From SH-MAG3 sp036374995 (GTDB lineage: Bacteria; Gemmatimonadota; Gemmatimonadetes; Longimicrobiales; RSA9): a stretch of DNA of 64,000 bases. Position numbers and translations under genes: made by a program. The DNA is taken from NCBI GenBank assembly GCA_036374995.1, contig DASUSS010000048.1, forward strand, positions 1 through 64,000, read 5' to 3'. Positions within the stretch are counted from its first letter, which is position 1; each line of letters opens with the position of its first letter. Below the pieces are notes generated by a model that was not told where the DNA came from, did not search any database, and saw nothing but the letters and a program-made list of their open reading frames with translations. This document shows, one piece after another, positions 51,892 through 60,721 of this stretch.

Positions 51892-52569
51892 ATGCGACAT
51901 GCCCTCGCCGCGGCCGCCCTCGCACTGCTGGCCGGCCTGCTCCCGCACCGCAGCGCCGCCCGGATGGCACCGGATGCACCGAGCGAGCACGTGCGCGTCA
52001 CCGCGCGCATCCTGGTCGTCGACCGGGGCGCGTTCACCCGGGCAGGCCTCGCCTATGTCGTGCTCGGCACCGACCGCGTGCGCGTCGGTCGGAACGGACG
52101 GCGCCCGTCCGGGGGCGTGAGCGTTCGGGTGGGAACGCATCGCAGCGCCGCGTTCCTCGAGGCGGTGCGCGCGAGCCGCTGGATCCGGTCGGAATCGACG
52201 CAGCAGGTGCTCGTGCTGTCGGGTGCGGAGGCGTTCGTGGGCTCTACGACACTGAGCGTCGGACATCGCTCGGCTCGCACGCGCGGACCGACTCTCGCCG
52301 TCGTCCCCACCGTTCTGGAGGACGGCCGGGTACACCTGTACCTCTCGGCGCGGGTCGAGGACGCCGTGACGTACCCGTGGGGCTACGGCGCGGACGGATC
52401 GCCTGCGGCCGTCGAGACCGAGCTGATCGCGACGCCCGGCGCGGAGATCATCGTCGCCAGCAGCTCGGCTGCGCAGAGCACGCGCGAGAGCGGCATCCTG
52501 TGGTGGACTGCGAGCGAGCAGGACCGCGATGTGCTCGTGGCCGTCACGGTCGATGTGATCGCACGGTAG
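51892..52569 (+). CDS. exported protein with secretin-like domain features
   Basis: A 225-aa protein with a signal peptide (MRHALAAAALALLAGLLP). Its body follows the order of a secretin C-domain: VRVTARILVVDRGAFTRAGL resembles the VEAxIxEVxxxxxxxLGI strand, FLEAVRASRWIRSES and VLVLSGAEAFV resemble the lip segment, and LAVVPTVLEDGRVHLYLSARV resembles LxVxPxVxxDGxVxLxI. It lacks the N-domains and is too short for a full channel. ATG 51892 has AAAGGA upstream. The secretin relation is my own pattern match and needs a profile search. Confidence 0.55.
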   Translation: MRHALAAAALALLAGLLPHRSAARMAPDAPSEHVRVTARILVVDRGAFTRAGLAYVVLGTDRVRVGRNGRRPSGGVSVRVGTHRSAAFLEAVRASRWIRSESTQQVLVLSGAEAFVGSTTLSVGHRSARTRGPTLAVVPTVLEDGRVHLYLSARVEDAVTYPWGYGADGSPAAVETELIATPGAEIIVASSSAAQSTRESGILWWTASEQDRDVLVAVTVDVIAR

Positions 52570-52576
52570 GAGCCGG

Positions 52577-55165
52577 TCAGCGCGGCGGGTCGGCCGCGCG
52601 GAACAGATCGCCGGCCGCGCGGAACAGATCGTCCGCGGCCTGGAGCACGATCCCGCGCAGCCGGGGTGCGAGCCCGGGGTTCTCCTCCAGGAACGCCCGC
52701 ACGACATCGGCCGCTTCCGCCGTGCTGTGCCCCGCGAGTGTCGCATCGACCCAGCGCCGCGGAAAGAAGATGTCGCCCGTCCGCTGGATCTCCGGCAGCA
52801 GCTCGAGCGCCGGCCGGATGTGCTGCAGCGCGTGCGCCGCGCGCAGCGGGTGATTGAGTGCGGCGAGCCCATCGAGCACCCACGGCTCGTGCGACCGGTT
52901 GCGCTCGTCGGCGAGCGAAACGAAAAAACTGTCGCGCACGGCCGGCTCGGCGGACAGTGCCGGTATGATGAACGAGAAGCGTGCCCGCCGGTCCGGATTC
53001 TCGATCCGCTCCAGCTGCTGCGCGAGGATCTCACGCCACTGCGGCACCTCCCGCAGCACCAGCTCCTCGGCGAGCGCCGTGTAGTCGCGCTCCGCGAGCG
53101 GCAGACCCGGAATCGAATCGGTTTGCGCCCACACCGCGTGCAGTCTGTCGAGCGATGCATCCGTGAGCGCGACATCGCGCAGCGCGCCGAACCAGCTCGC
53201 CTTGAGCGATGCATCCGCCGCAGCACCCAATCCCCGCCACAGCAGCTGCTCCAGCCGCGGCGCGATCGCCGACCGCGCTGCCGGTGTCAGGAATCGCCAG
53301 AATACTCCGGAGATCGAGCCCAGGTAGCGGGCGACGAGAAGCTGCTCGCGCTCCACGGCGACGGCCCTCATCAGGGATTCCAGCAGCGCCGCCGGCGCGA
53401 CTTCGCCGTAGAGCATCGCATCCTCGAGTGCGAGCGTTGCGGCGCCGCGCGCGGCCGGCTCCGACACCGTCGCGAGCGAATCGAGGAGGAAACGGCGCGA
53501 CGCATCGTCCAGCGCAAAATGCGCATAGCCGAGTCCGCGCCCATCGGGGAGCACGTAGCGCGGCGCGGGCAGGCCTGCCGCCGCTTCGACCGGAACGGCC
53601 GCCGCGTCGCTCACGACCGGCGTCGCGCGCGACGAATCTTCCCACGCGAGCCACACATCCACGCGCTGCGGCCACACGCGGTTCCTGCCGGCCGGGTCGC
53701 TCTGCCGCAGCGTGAGCGCGCGGATCCGTCCCTCCTCGATGTCCGGATCGGCCTCGATGCGCGGACGTCCGGATTCCTCGACCCACACGTGACTCCACGC
53801 GGCCAGATCCTGCGGCGCGGATCGATCGAGGATCGCCACCAGATCGTGCCATGTCGCATTGCCGTACGCGAAGCCTCGGAGATATTCGCGCAGCCCGTCG
53901 CGGAACGCGTCCTCGCCCGTGAGCGCCTCGAGCTGTCGCATCACCACAGGCGCCTTCTGGTAGATGATTGCGCCGTACAGCGAGCCGGCCTCGCTCAGAT
54001 TGTCCAGCTGCTGTCTTATGGCGTGCGTGCCCGCCGTGCGGTCCACGTCGTACGCGGCAGGATGGTGTGCGAGCAGGAAACGCAGCTCGTGGTCGACCTC
54101 CGGGAACGACGGGTTGACGATCTTCGCGGCCATGAAGTTCGCGAACACCTCCTTCAGCCACACGTCGTTGAACCACTGCATCGTGACCAGGTCGCCGAAC
54201 CACATGTGCGCCGTCTCGTGCGCGATCAGGCTCGCGCGGCCGAGCCGCTCGTTCTGCGTCGCGGCCGGCTCGAGCAGCATGCGCCCGGCGTTGTACAGGA
54301 TCGCGCCCGGGTGCTCCATGCCGCCGTACTGGAACGACGGCACGAGCACGAAGTCGAACTTGCCGAACGGATAGGGAATGCCGGTGTAGTCCTCGAGCCA
54401 GCGCAGTGCCGCGGCGTGCAGGTCGAAGATCGTGTCACGACTGCGCGCCACCTTCGCGGTGTCGGACTCGCGGTGGAACATCCTCAGTGTGCGCCCATCC
54501 CGTTCCGCGCTCTCGACGTCGAACCGGCCGGCCGCGAACGAGAAGAGGTACGTGCTAATCGGCTTCGTCGGCGCGAACGTGATGCGCTTGCGGCCGCCGT
54601 CGATCGACACGTCCTGCTCGGCGCCGTTGCTGACGGCCTGCCAGTCCACCGGCACATCGAGCGTCAGCCGATACACGGCCTTCAGGTCCGGCTGATCGAA
54701 CGAAGGGAATGCATTCGATGCGCGGTCTGGAACGAACAGCGTATAGAGGAAGTCGGGGTTGCGGTTCAGCGAGCCGTTGCCGGCACGGAACCGGATCTCG
54801 AGGAGATTCCCGCCAGTCCGCAGCGCGCCCGGCGGGACCACGATGTGTCCGTTCACCAGTTCGAAGGGAACGGGCGATCCGCCGCTCGTGACGGCCTCGA
54901 CGTGCGGCTCGGCGGGATCGAAATCGAGCACGAGCGGTCCTGCGACATGGGCGAGCGAGAAGCGAACGGTCAGCGCGCCGATGATCGGGGTGGCCGCGTC
55001 CGCGGGTATGCGGAGGCTCAGGTCGTAGTGCACGTCACCGATCGTGCGTGTGCGCTGCGCGGCGAGCGTCTCGGTCAGGCCCGGCTCGGGCCCGGTCACG
55101 CTCTGGGCACGCGCGGCTGCCGCGCCGCCCGATACCAGAACCAGCAGCAGGATCAACGATCGCAT
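52577..55165 (-). CDS. M1-family aminopeptidase
   Basis: An 862-aa exported zinc aminopeptidase. After a signal peptide ending ARAQ, the exopeptidase motif reads YGGMEHPGA (GxMEN variant) and the zinc site is HETAHMWFGDLVTMQWFNDVWLKE (HExxH-x18-E). The C-terminal ~350 residues are helical repeats as in ERAP-type M1 enzymes. ATG 55165 is preferred to TTG/GTG codons a few residues upstream. The last residues contain a tandem DLFRAAG/DLFRAAD duplication. It would remove N-terminal residues from peptides in the periplasm. Confidence 0.92.
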   Translation of the reverse strand: MRSLILLLVLVSGGAAAARAQSVTGPEPGLTETLAAQRTRTIGDVHYDLSLRIPADAATPIIGALTVRFSLAHVAGPLVLDFDPAEPHVEAVTSGGSPVPFELVNGHIVVPPGALRTGGNLLEIRFRAGNGSLNRNPDFLYTLFVPDRASNAFPSFDQPDLKAVYRLTLDVPVDWQAVSNGAEQDVSIDGGRKRITFAPTKPISTYLFSFAAGRFDVESAERDGRTLRMFHRESDTAKVARSRDTIFDLHAAALRWLEDYTGIPYPFGKFDFVLVPSFQYGGMEHPGAILYNAGRMLLEPAATQNERLGRASLIAHETAHMWFGDLVTMQWFNDVWLKEVFANFMAAKIVNPSFPEVDHELRFLLAHHPAAYDVDRTAGTHAIRQQLDNLSEAGSLYGAIIYQKAPVVMRQLEALTGEDAFRDGLREYLRGFAYGNATWHDLVAILDRSAPQDLAAWSHVWVEESGRPRIEADPDIEEGRIRALTLRQSDPAGRNRVWPQRVDVWLAWEDSSRATPVVSDAAAVPVEAAAGLPAPRYVLPDGRGLGYAHFALDDASRRFLLDSLATVSEPAARGAATLALEDAMLYGEVAPAALLESLMRAVAVEREQLLVARYLGSISGVFWRFLTPAARSAIAPRLEQLLWRGLGAAADASLKASWFGALRDVALTDASLDRLHAVWAQTDSIPGLPLAERDYTALAEELVLREVPQWREILAQQLERIENPDRRARFSFIIPALSAEPAVRDSFFVSLADERNRSHEPWVLDGLAALNHPLRAAHALQHIRPALELLPEIQRTGDIFFPRRWVDATLAGHSTAEAADVVRAFLEENPGLAPRLRGIVLQAADDLFRAAGDLFRAADPPR

Positions 55166-55418
55166 CCCCTTCACCAATCCGTTCTGCCTCGTGGCACCGG
55201 TCCGGCCGCCGAACGATGTTCGCCGAAATGGTCATACGCCCACGCGCGGCCGGACGCAACTCCGGCGGTCCGTTCGACCGGTGTGCCGGCCGCGACGCTG
55301 GGCTATACTCTCGGGTACGTCAGGGTCCGGGAGCGCAGCCCGACCGAGGACTGAAAAACGAAGTCCGGTGAACGGCGCAGGGGCGCCGCCATTCACGAAG
55401 CACCACGCGGAGATCGCG

Positions 55419-55853
55419 ATGCGTAGCGGTTACGCCGTTCTCGTTCTGTTCATCTCGTTTGCGCCCGCATCGGCACAGCAGGCCGCTCCGCCGACACGCG
55501 CGCTCGACGGCGTGCGTGTCGCGTCCACGTACAGCGGCACCGGCCCGTCCCGGATGGCGGCGCGCGGCCTGGCCGTCCTGCCGCCGCCGATGAACGTCGG
55601 CGCCCATGATCCGGATGTTCGACTTGCCGCGGGAACGAACGAGCTGATCGCGGGCCGGAAACTGAGTGTCACGGGCGGCGTAATCGGGGCCGTGGTCGGC
55701 GCAGCCGCCGGCGTCGCGCTCGCCTGCTTTGCCAACCGCGACAGTTACGGCGTCTACTGCGCCGGCCAGGATGACGCGAAGCTGGTCATCGGCGGTGTCA
55801 TCGGTGCGGGTGTGGGCGGCTTCATCGGAGCGTGGCTGCTGGGAGAGCGCTGA
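55419..55853 (+). CDS. hypothetical glycine-zipper exported protein
   Basis: A 144-aa protein with a signal peptide (MRSGYAVLVLFISFAPASA) and a C-terminal pair of Gly/Ala-rich membrane-type segments (residues about 86-103 and 120-138, GGVIGAVVGAAAG and GGVIGAGVGGFIG). GGAG lies six bases before ATG 55419. Two Cys residues between the segments (CFANRDSYGVYC) may form a disulfide. No function assigned. The upstream region has a TATACT hexamer (55304-55309) as a possible -10. Confidence 0.7.
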   Translation: MRSGYAVLVLFISFAPASAQQAAPPTRALDGVRVASTYSGTGPSRMAARGLAVLPPPMNVGAHDPDVRLAAGTNELIAGRKLSVTGGVIGAVVGAAAGVALACFANRDSYGVYCAGQDDAKLVIGGVIGAGVGGFIGAWLLGER

Positions 55854-55911
55854 CGTTCGTGGAGGGCGAGACGCGTGACGCGTCCTCGCGCCGACGCCGT
55901 GACTCCAGGCG

Positions 55912-57384
55912 CTACTGCTTTCGTTCCAGGACGGCCGGACCGCCGTCAGCGTCCGGTTCCAGAGACGGCACGAACACGCTGAACGCGGTCCCGCGCGCCG
56001 GCTCGCTTTCCAGCGTGATGTCCCCCGCCAGCAGGGTGACGAGGGCACGCGTTATGGGCAGGCCGAGACCCGAGCCGCCGCGGCGCGTGCGCACCGTTCC
56101 CTCCAGCTGGTGGAATCGCTCGAAGATTCGCTCCTGTTCCTCCGTTGGAATGCCGCAGCCGGTATCACTCACGATGAACCGCGCACCGCCCGGCTCCGGA
56201 CGTACGTCCAGGCGAACCTCGCCCTCATCGGTGAAGTTGATCGCGTTGGAGAGAAGGTTCAGCAGAATCTGACGGACCTTTTCCCCATCCGTGTGCAGCA
56301 TCAGGGGCGAGTCAGGCAGCACGCAGTGGAACCCGAGGTTCTTCCGGGCGGCCAGCGGCTGCAGCAGCTCGACCGATTCCCGCGCAACCGCCGCGACGTC
56401 GACGGACGAGGCGCTGACCGACTCCTTGCCGGCCTCGATGCGTGCCTCGGTCAGGATCTGCTCGACGAGGCGCAGGATCTGTCGCACCGCCATGCCCAGG
56501 CGCTCGAGACTCGACAACTGCTTCTCCGAGAGCGCACCGAGCCGACCGCTGAGCAGGAGCTCGGCGTATCCACTGATCGCCGTCAGTGGAGTCCGGAGCT
56601 CGTGGGTGAGGCTGGTGATGAACTCCGCCTTGGCCTCTTCCTTCGACTCGGCCTTCTCTGCCGTTTCCATCTCCTCGAGCGCGCTGAGCAGCAGGCGCTC
56701 GTTGAGCCGGCCGGCGAGCGTCGCGAGGCGCTCGGCTTCCGCGCGCCGTGCGTCGGCCTCCCGTGAGGCGGCCTCCGCGCCCTCGTGCAATCGAGCGTTC
56801 AGGATGGCGAGAGCGCTGAGTGCGGCGAGGTCCGACGCGAGGGACACATCCTCGGCCGTGAAGGTCCGTCCCGTCGAGGCCACGTACGTGATCGCGCCAA
56901 TGAGCCGGCCGCGCACCGTCATGGGCACGGTGACCAGTGAGCCGACACCGAGCTGGCGCAGGATGCGCAGATTGTCCTCGTCCTGGGCAACCTGGACGAG
57001 CAGCTCGTCCGTGATGTGCGCGATCAGCTCGAGTTCCCCGGTTCGAGCGACGGTCGGCACGCCGAACGGGTCATCACGCGACGGCGGCCAACCGGAGCGC
57101 AGCCGATCCACGAGCCCCTGCTTCTGCGGGTCCGGGTGCACGATCGCGACACGCCGCAGCCGGTCATCCGGCTCGATCACATCCACGATGCACCAGTCAC
57201 CCAGATAGGGCAGCGGCCGGGCTGCAATGCCGACCATCGTCTCCTCGTAACTCAGCGAAGACGCCAGCTGACTGCCCGCGGCGCTCAGAAATCTGTACCG
57301 CTCCTCCGGACTCAGACCGGGCGGACGCGGCGGCCGGTCGCGCAGGGGGCCTTCCCTGAAGCGACTCCTAGGTCGGTCCACCAT
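55912..57384 (-). CDS. GAF-domain sensor histidine kinase
   Basis: A 490-aa soluble hybrid-free histidine kinase. A GAF domain covers residues about 25-205 (VTVPMTVRGRLIGAITYVAS), followed by a coiled linker, HisKA with LTHELRTPL (His near 265) and an ATPase domain with NLLSNAINFTDEG, DTGCGIPTEEQ and GSGLGLPI. There is no membrane span or response regulator nearby. ATG 57384 has AAGGGG upstream and overlaps the KaiC-like gene by 17 bp, making it the third gene of a coupled operon. Confidence 0.93.
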   Translation of the reverse strand: MVDRPRSRFREGPLRDRPPRPPGLSPEERYRFLSAAGSQLASSLSYEETMVGIAARPLPYLGDWCIVDVIEPDDRLRRVAIVHPDPQKQGLVDRLRSGWPPSRDDPFGVPTVARTGELELIAHITDELLVQVAQDEDNLRILRQLGVGSLVTVPMTVRGRLIGAITYVASTGRTFTAEDVSLASDLAALSALAILNARLHEGAEAASREADARRAEAERLATLAGRLNERLLLSALEEMETAEKAESKEEAKAEFITSLTHELRTPLTAISGYAELLLSGRLGALSEKQLSSLERLGMAVRQILRLVEQILTEARIEAGKESVSASSVDVAAVARESVELLQPLAARKNLGFHCVLPDSPLMLHTDGEKVRQILLNLLSNAINFTDEGEVRLDVRPEPGGARFIVSDTGCGIPTEEQERIFERFHQLEGTVRTRRGGSGLGLPITRALVTLLAGDITLESEPARGTAFSVFVPSLEPDADGGPAVLERKQ

Positions 57385-58855
57385 CGGCACCCCCTTCCCG
57401 GCGACGCGGCGTGCCCGTAACGATCCCGGCGTACTCCGGCAGACCCTCTCCCACCAGAATGCCCTGTGGCGTGATCTCGTACTCTCTCAGCTCACGGCTG
57501 TGCTGACTGCCACGCATCTTCAGCACCACCAGTACGGTCCGGAGCGCACTGTCGATCTCCGCGTAGCGAAGGAGCACGATGTCATCGGCGAGAAACGACA
57601 TCGCGTGGCCCGACGTCTGCGTGCTGCCGAACGTCTCGGGCACCTCCACCGTCATCATCACCGTGACCCCCATGCCGGTCAGCTCTCCCACCAGGCGGTA
57701 GAGCGATTCGCGGAACTCCTCCCGGAATGTCGGCGCCAGTGCGATCTCGAAGCCCGATATCGAATCGATGACCACCCGCATGGCTCCCAGCCGCCCGACG
57801 GCCTCCTGGATCTCGTAGAGAATCTCGTCCACGGACAGGTCGACCGGTCGCAGGTACAGGGCCTCGACCATGTTTCGCTCGGCCAGCGCGTTCAGGTCCA
57901 CGCCGAAGTGTCCGGCGCGAGCGATGTACTCGTGCACGTGCTCCTCGAAGACGACCAGCACCGACGGCTGGTCCCGTTCCGCTCCGGCGGAAATGAACTG
58001 GCGGGCGAGAATGCTCTTGCCGGTCCCGGTCGCACCTGCCACCAGGTACGCGTGCCCCTGCGGCACGCCACCCGTCATCAGCGTGTCCAGGCCCGGGACG
58101 CCGGTCGACAGGCGGAGTGGTTCGCGCGGCGCCCGCCGCTCCGGCGTGCGCCGCATGCGCGGGAACACGCGGACGCCGTCGCTGGAGATCCGGAACGTGT
58201 GCAGACCCGGCATCGGCGCCTGTCCCCGCATCTTCATCACGTGCAGCTTCCGGACGACGGAGTTGCGATCCAGGGACTGCGCCAGCCACAGGATACCGTC
58301 CGCCACGGTGAACACGGGGTTGTAGCCCGATTCCGCCCGTTCGTACTCGCCCACGAGAAAGCTGGTGACTTCCCAGTTCGCCAGATGCAGCGCGAGACGC
58401 TGGATGAAGCGCTGGAGGACAACTTCGGAGCCAGTATCCTCACCCGTCGACTGGACGACCGTACGGAAGGAGTCCACCACGATGATGCCCGGCTCGTGTC
58501 GCTCCACTTCCGACGTGATCCTCTCCTCTACCGCCGCGAGATCCCCCGCCAGCGCCTCCGCGCTCAGATTCACGTACCGTACGGCACTCCCGACGATGCT
58601 GGGATCGAAGAACCCGAACTGCTGCTGATACCGCAGCATTTTCACGGGCGGCTCTCCGAGCACGGTGAAGTGCAGTGCAGGACGATCCTCCGTCGCGTTC
58701 GCAAACATGATCTGCGTGCTCAGCGTCGTCTTCCCCGAACCCGGATCGCCCGCGATGAGATTGAACGAATACAGAGGAAGACCTCCGCCCAGCACCTCAT
58801 CCAGTCCGGGCACACCCGAGGGAAACTGCTCGATCGTAATGCTCCGCTCATTCAT
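57368..58855 (-). CDS. KaiC-like double RecA ATPase
   Basis: A 495-aa protein with two KaiC/RadA-type domains. The first has Walker A GDPGSGKT near 36-43 and a catalytic-type FTVLGEPP; the second has GATGTGKS near 273-280 and VVFEEHVHEY. The C-terminal part includes VLVVLKMRGSQH and the family's R/K-rich tail. Such proteins without KaiA/KaiB occur in many heterotrophs as stress or signalling ATPases. It is preceded by the hypothetical protein (ATGA overlap) and followed by the GAF kinase, so the three likely form a signalling unit. Confidence 0.92.
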   Translation of the reverse strand: MNERSITIEQFPSGVPGLDEVLGGGLPLYSFNLIAGDPGSGKTTLSTQIMFANATEDRPALHFTVLGEPPVKMLRYQQQFGFFDPSIVGSAVRYVNLSAEALAGDLAAVEERITSEVERHEPGIIVVDSFRTVVQSTGEDTGSEVVLQRFIQRLALHLANWEVTSFLVGEYERAESGYNPVFTVADGILWLAQSLDRNSVVRKLHVMKMRGQAPMPGLHTFRISSDGVRVFPRMRRTPERRAPREPLRLSTGVPGLDTLMTGGVPQGHAYLVAGATGTGKSILARQFISAGAERDQPSVLVVFEEHVHEYIARAGHFGVDLNALAERNMVEALYLRPVDLSVDEILYEIQEAVGRLGAMRVVIDSISGFEIALAPTFREEFRESLYRLVGELTGMGVTVMMTVEVPETFGSTQTSGHAMSFLADDIVLLRYAEIDSALRTVLVVLKMRGSQHSRELREYEITPQGILVGEGLPEYAGIVTGTPRRREGGADGGPT

Positions 58856-59292
58856 CGCTCCACCCCTTCACCTTTTCCCCGCAGGTCCGACTCCTCCACC
58901 TCGTCACTCCCGAGGAGCGTGTGTACCAGGTCTTCGCCGATCAGCCGTGTCAGCAGTGAAATCTGCTCCACCATCACCGCGCGCACCCCCGCCGCGACGC
59001 CGTGCGCGCTCGACGATCCGATCCGGGCGGGCAGCGCGTTCACGAAATCCTCGAGTGAGGGCGGCGCCTCGACCATCTCCAGGATCGGGTGCTGCCGGGC
59101 GGCTCGGCTGAATGCACGGCGGAAGAGGACGTCGCACGCCGTCGCTCCGAACACAGTGCGCAAGCGTGCATGCAGATTCTGAAAGGCCACCAGTGCCGCA
59201 GCCGGGAGCCGGTCGGCTGAGCTCTGCGACGCGGGCAGAGCGCGCTCCGCGTAGTGGAGAGCGGTGGCCGGAGGCGGGGGACGCCGGCTCAT
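58852..59292 (-). CDS. hypothetical helical protein of the KaiC-like operon
   Basis: A 146-aa protein if started at ATG 59292, where an ATGA junction couples it to a short leader frame; an in-frame ATG at 59364 would make 170 aa. The sequence is mostly helical, with HARLRTVFGATACDVLFRRAF and ISLLTRLIGEDLVHTLLG segments and an acidic end. No domain is recognised. It overlaps the KaiC-like start (ATGA), so it is probably a partner or regulator of that ATPase. Confidence 0.65.
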   Translation of the reverse strand: MSRRPPPPATALHYAERALPASQSSADRLPAAALVAFQNLHARLRTVFGATACDVLFRRAFSRAARQHPILEMVEAPPSLEDFVNALPARIGSSSAHGVAAGVRAVMVEQISLLTRLIGEDLVHTLLGSDEVEESDLRGKGEGVER

Positions 59293-59333
59293 CGGCGCAG
59301 ACGGGGCCGGGGAATCGCGAGTAGTGCGTGCAT
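59289..59333 (-). CDS. Possible leader peptide upstream of the KaiC-like operon
   Basis: A 14-codon frame with a strong AAGGAGGGGG site begins at ATG 59333 (peptide MHALLAIPRPRLRR) and stops at TGA, overlapping the ATG of the next gene (ATGA). The downstream gene has no good site of its own at that ATG, so translational coupling is plausible. It may be chance. Confidence 0.35.
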   Translation of the reverse strand: MHALLAIPRPRLRR

Positions 59334-59592
59334 GCCCCCTCCTTCCCGCCTGTGTCGGATCCATGTATGAACGCTGCAGCGGTTATTGAAATGTAACCCC
59401 GGCAGCGTGACCGCAACAGTTGTGTACACGGCACGAACCGAAAGGTCGCGTTCGTGGCGGGCTGCGCGCGAGCAGGACGGGCTGCTCGCACTGCGGGCGC
59501 GTCCGGAAGCGGACCCTGTCTCTGTGCAACGGGTAGTTTCGCCATGAGCCGAATGAGCGGCAGCATCGTTACGGATGGAAAGGAAGCGATCG

Positions 59593-60537
59593 GTGAAAGG
59601 ACGCGCACGCACGCGAGTGGCCGCCACGCTCGCGCTGGCCGTGCTGGCCGTCGGCGCGTGGAAGCTCGAACTGCACGCGCGCTGGCAGGACGGGCCGGCC
59701 GCCGTTTCCGCGCTCCCCCAGGTGCCGCGGGAGACGGCGTCCATCCGCTGGGTGCCGGAACGCGTCGTCGAAGGTACGCTGCTGAACATCATCGTGGAGG
59801 GCGGCGAGCCTGCCGTGCAGACGGCCGAAGGCGAATTTGCCGGCGAGCCGCTCCACTTCGAGATGCGGGAGGACGGCGCGCTGGAGGCGCTCGCGGCGGC
59901 GCCGCTCGATTCCACGGGCCCGCTGCAGCTCCGCGTCCATCTGACTCATCGGGACGGCACGCGCGCCATCCAGGAAGTGGCCGTTCCCGTCGACACCGGC
60001 GCGTATCGACTCGAGGAGCTGAGTGTCGCGCCGCAGTTCGGCCGGCCGCAGCCGCCGGAGATCCGGCAGCGGATCGCCGCTGAGGCTGCGCGCGCACGGG
60101 CCGTGTCGGCCCGGTCCCATGACACGCCGCGCATGTGGGCGCCGCCGTTCCTGCCCCCGCGCGACAGCCGGATCACGAGCGGGTTCGGCCACGGCCGCGT
60201 GTTCAACGGCGAAGTCCAGAGCCGCCACACCGGCACCGATTACGCCGGCGTCGTCGGCGCGCCCGTCCGCGCTCCCGCACGCGGCGTCGTCGCGATCGTC
60301 GACGACTTCTATCTCGGCGGCGGCGTCATCTACATCGACCACGGCGCCGGTCTCGTCACGGCATACCTGCACCTCAGCGCGAAGGATGTCGCCGAGGGCG
60401 ACATCGTGGAGCCCGGCCAGATCATCGGACGCGTCGGCGCGACCGGCCGCGTCACCGGACCGCACCTGCACTGGATCGTCCGGTACGGCGGCCACTCCGT
60501 GGACGCGCGCAGCCTGCTCGAGCTGACCGACGGCTGA
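59593..60537 (+). CDS. M23-family (LytM) peptidoglycan endopeptidase
   Basis: A 314-aa exported or membrane-anchored M23 peptidase. A hydrophobic N-terminal segment follows GTG 59593, which has AAGGAAG upstream; ATG 59575 lacks a site. The N-terminal ~170 residues are a beta-rich domain, and the catalytic LytM domain at the end has RHTGTDYAG (HxxxD), a hinge HLSA and HLHWIV (HxH). It cleaves peptide cross-links in the cell wall. Divergent from the KaiC-like operon. Confidence 0.9.
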   Translation: MKGRARTRVAATLALAVLAVGAWKLELHARWQDGPAAVSALPQVPRETASIRWVPERVVEGTLLNIIVEGGEPAVQTAEGEFAGEPLHFEMREDGALEALAAAPLDSTGPLQLRVHLTHRDGTRAIQEVAVPVDTGAYRLEELSVAPQFGRPQPPEIRQRIAAEAARARAVSARSHDTPRMWAPPFLPPRDSRITSGFGHGRVFNGEVQSRHTGTDYAGVVGAPVRAPARGVVAIVDDFYLGGGVIYIDHGAGLVTAYLHLSAKDVAEGDIVEPGQIIGRVGATGRVTGPHLHWIVRYGGHSVDARSLLELTDG

Positions 60538-60721
60538 ACGGACATCGATCCGCACCCACCACTGCCGCCGCCACCGTCGCCTCCGGCCTGAGCACGTTCC
60601 GGCCGACGTGGCGGCCGTGCCTCGCATCATTCGCCCGAGCAGTGCGCTCCGGCTCGCCAGCGGGCGATTCAACGGGTAAGTTCGTTGCTCGCAGGCGAAT
60701 GCCACAGGAGGAGCAGGCCGG

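Noticed and set aside
52727..55354. 875-aa plus-strand frame opposite the M1 aminopeptidase
   Set aside because: It is a mirror of the HExxH-containing gene with biased composition (Arg, His, Ala, Gly); no start signal or motif.
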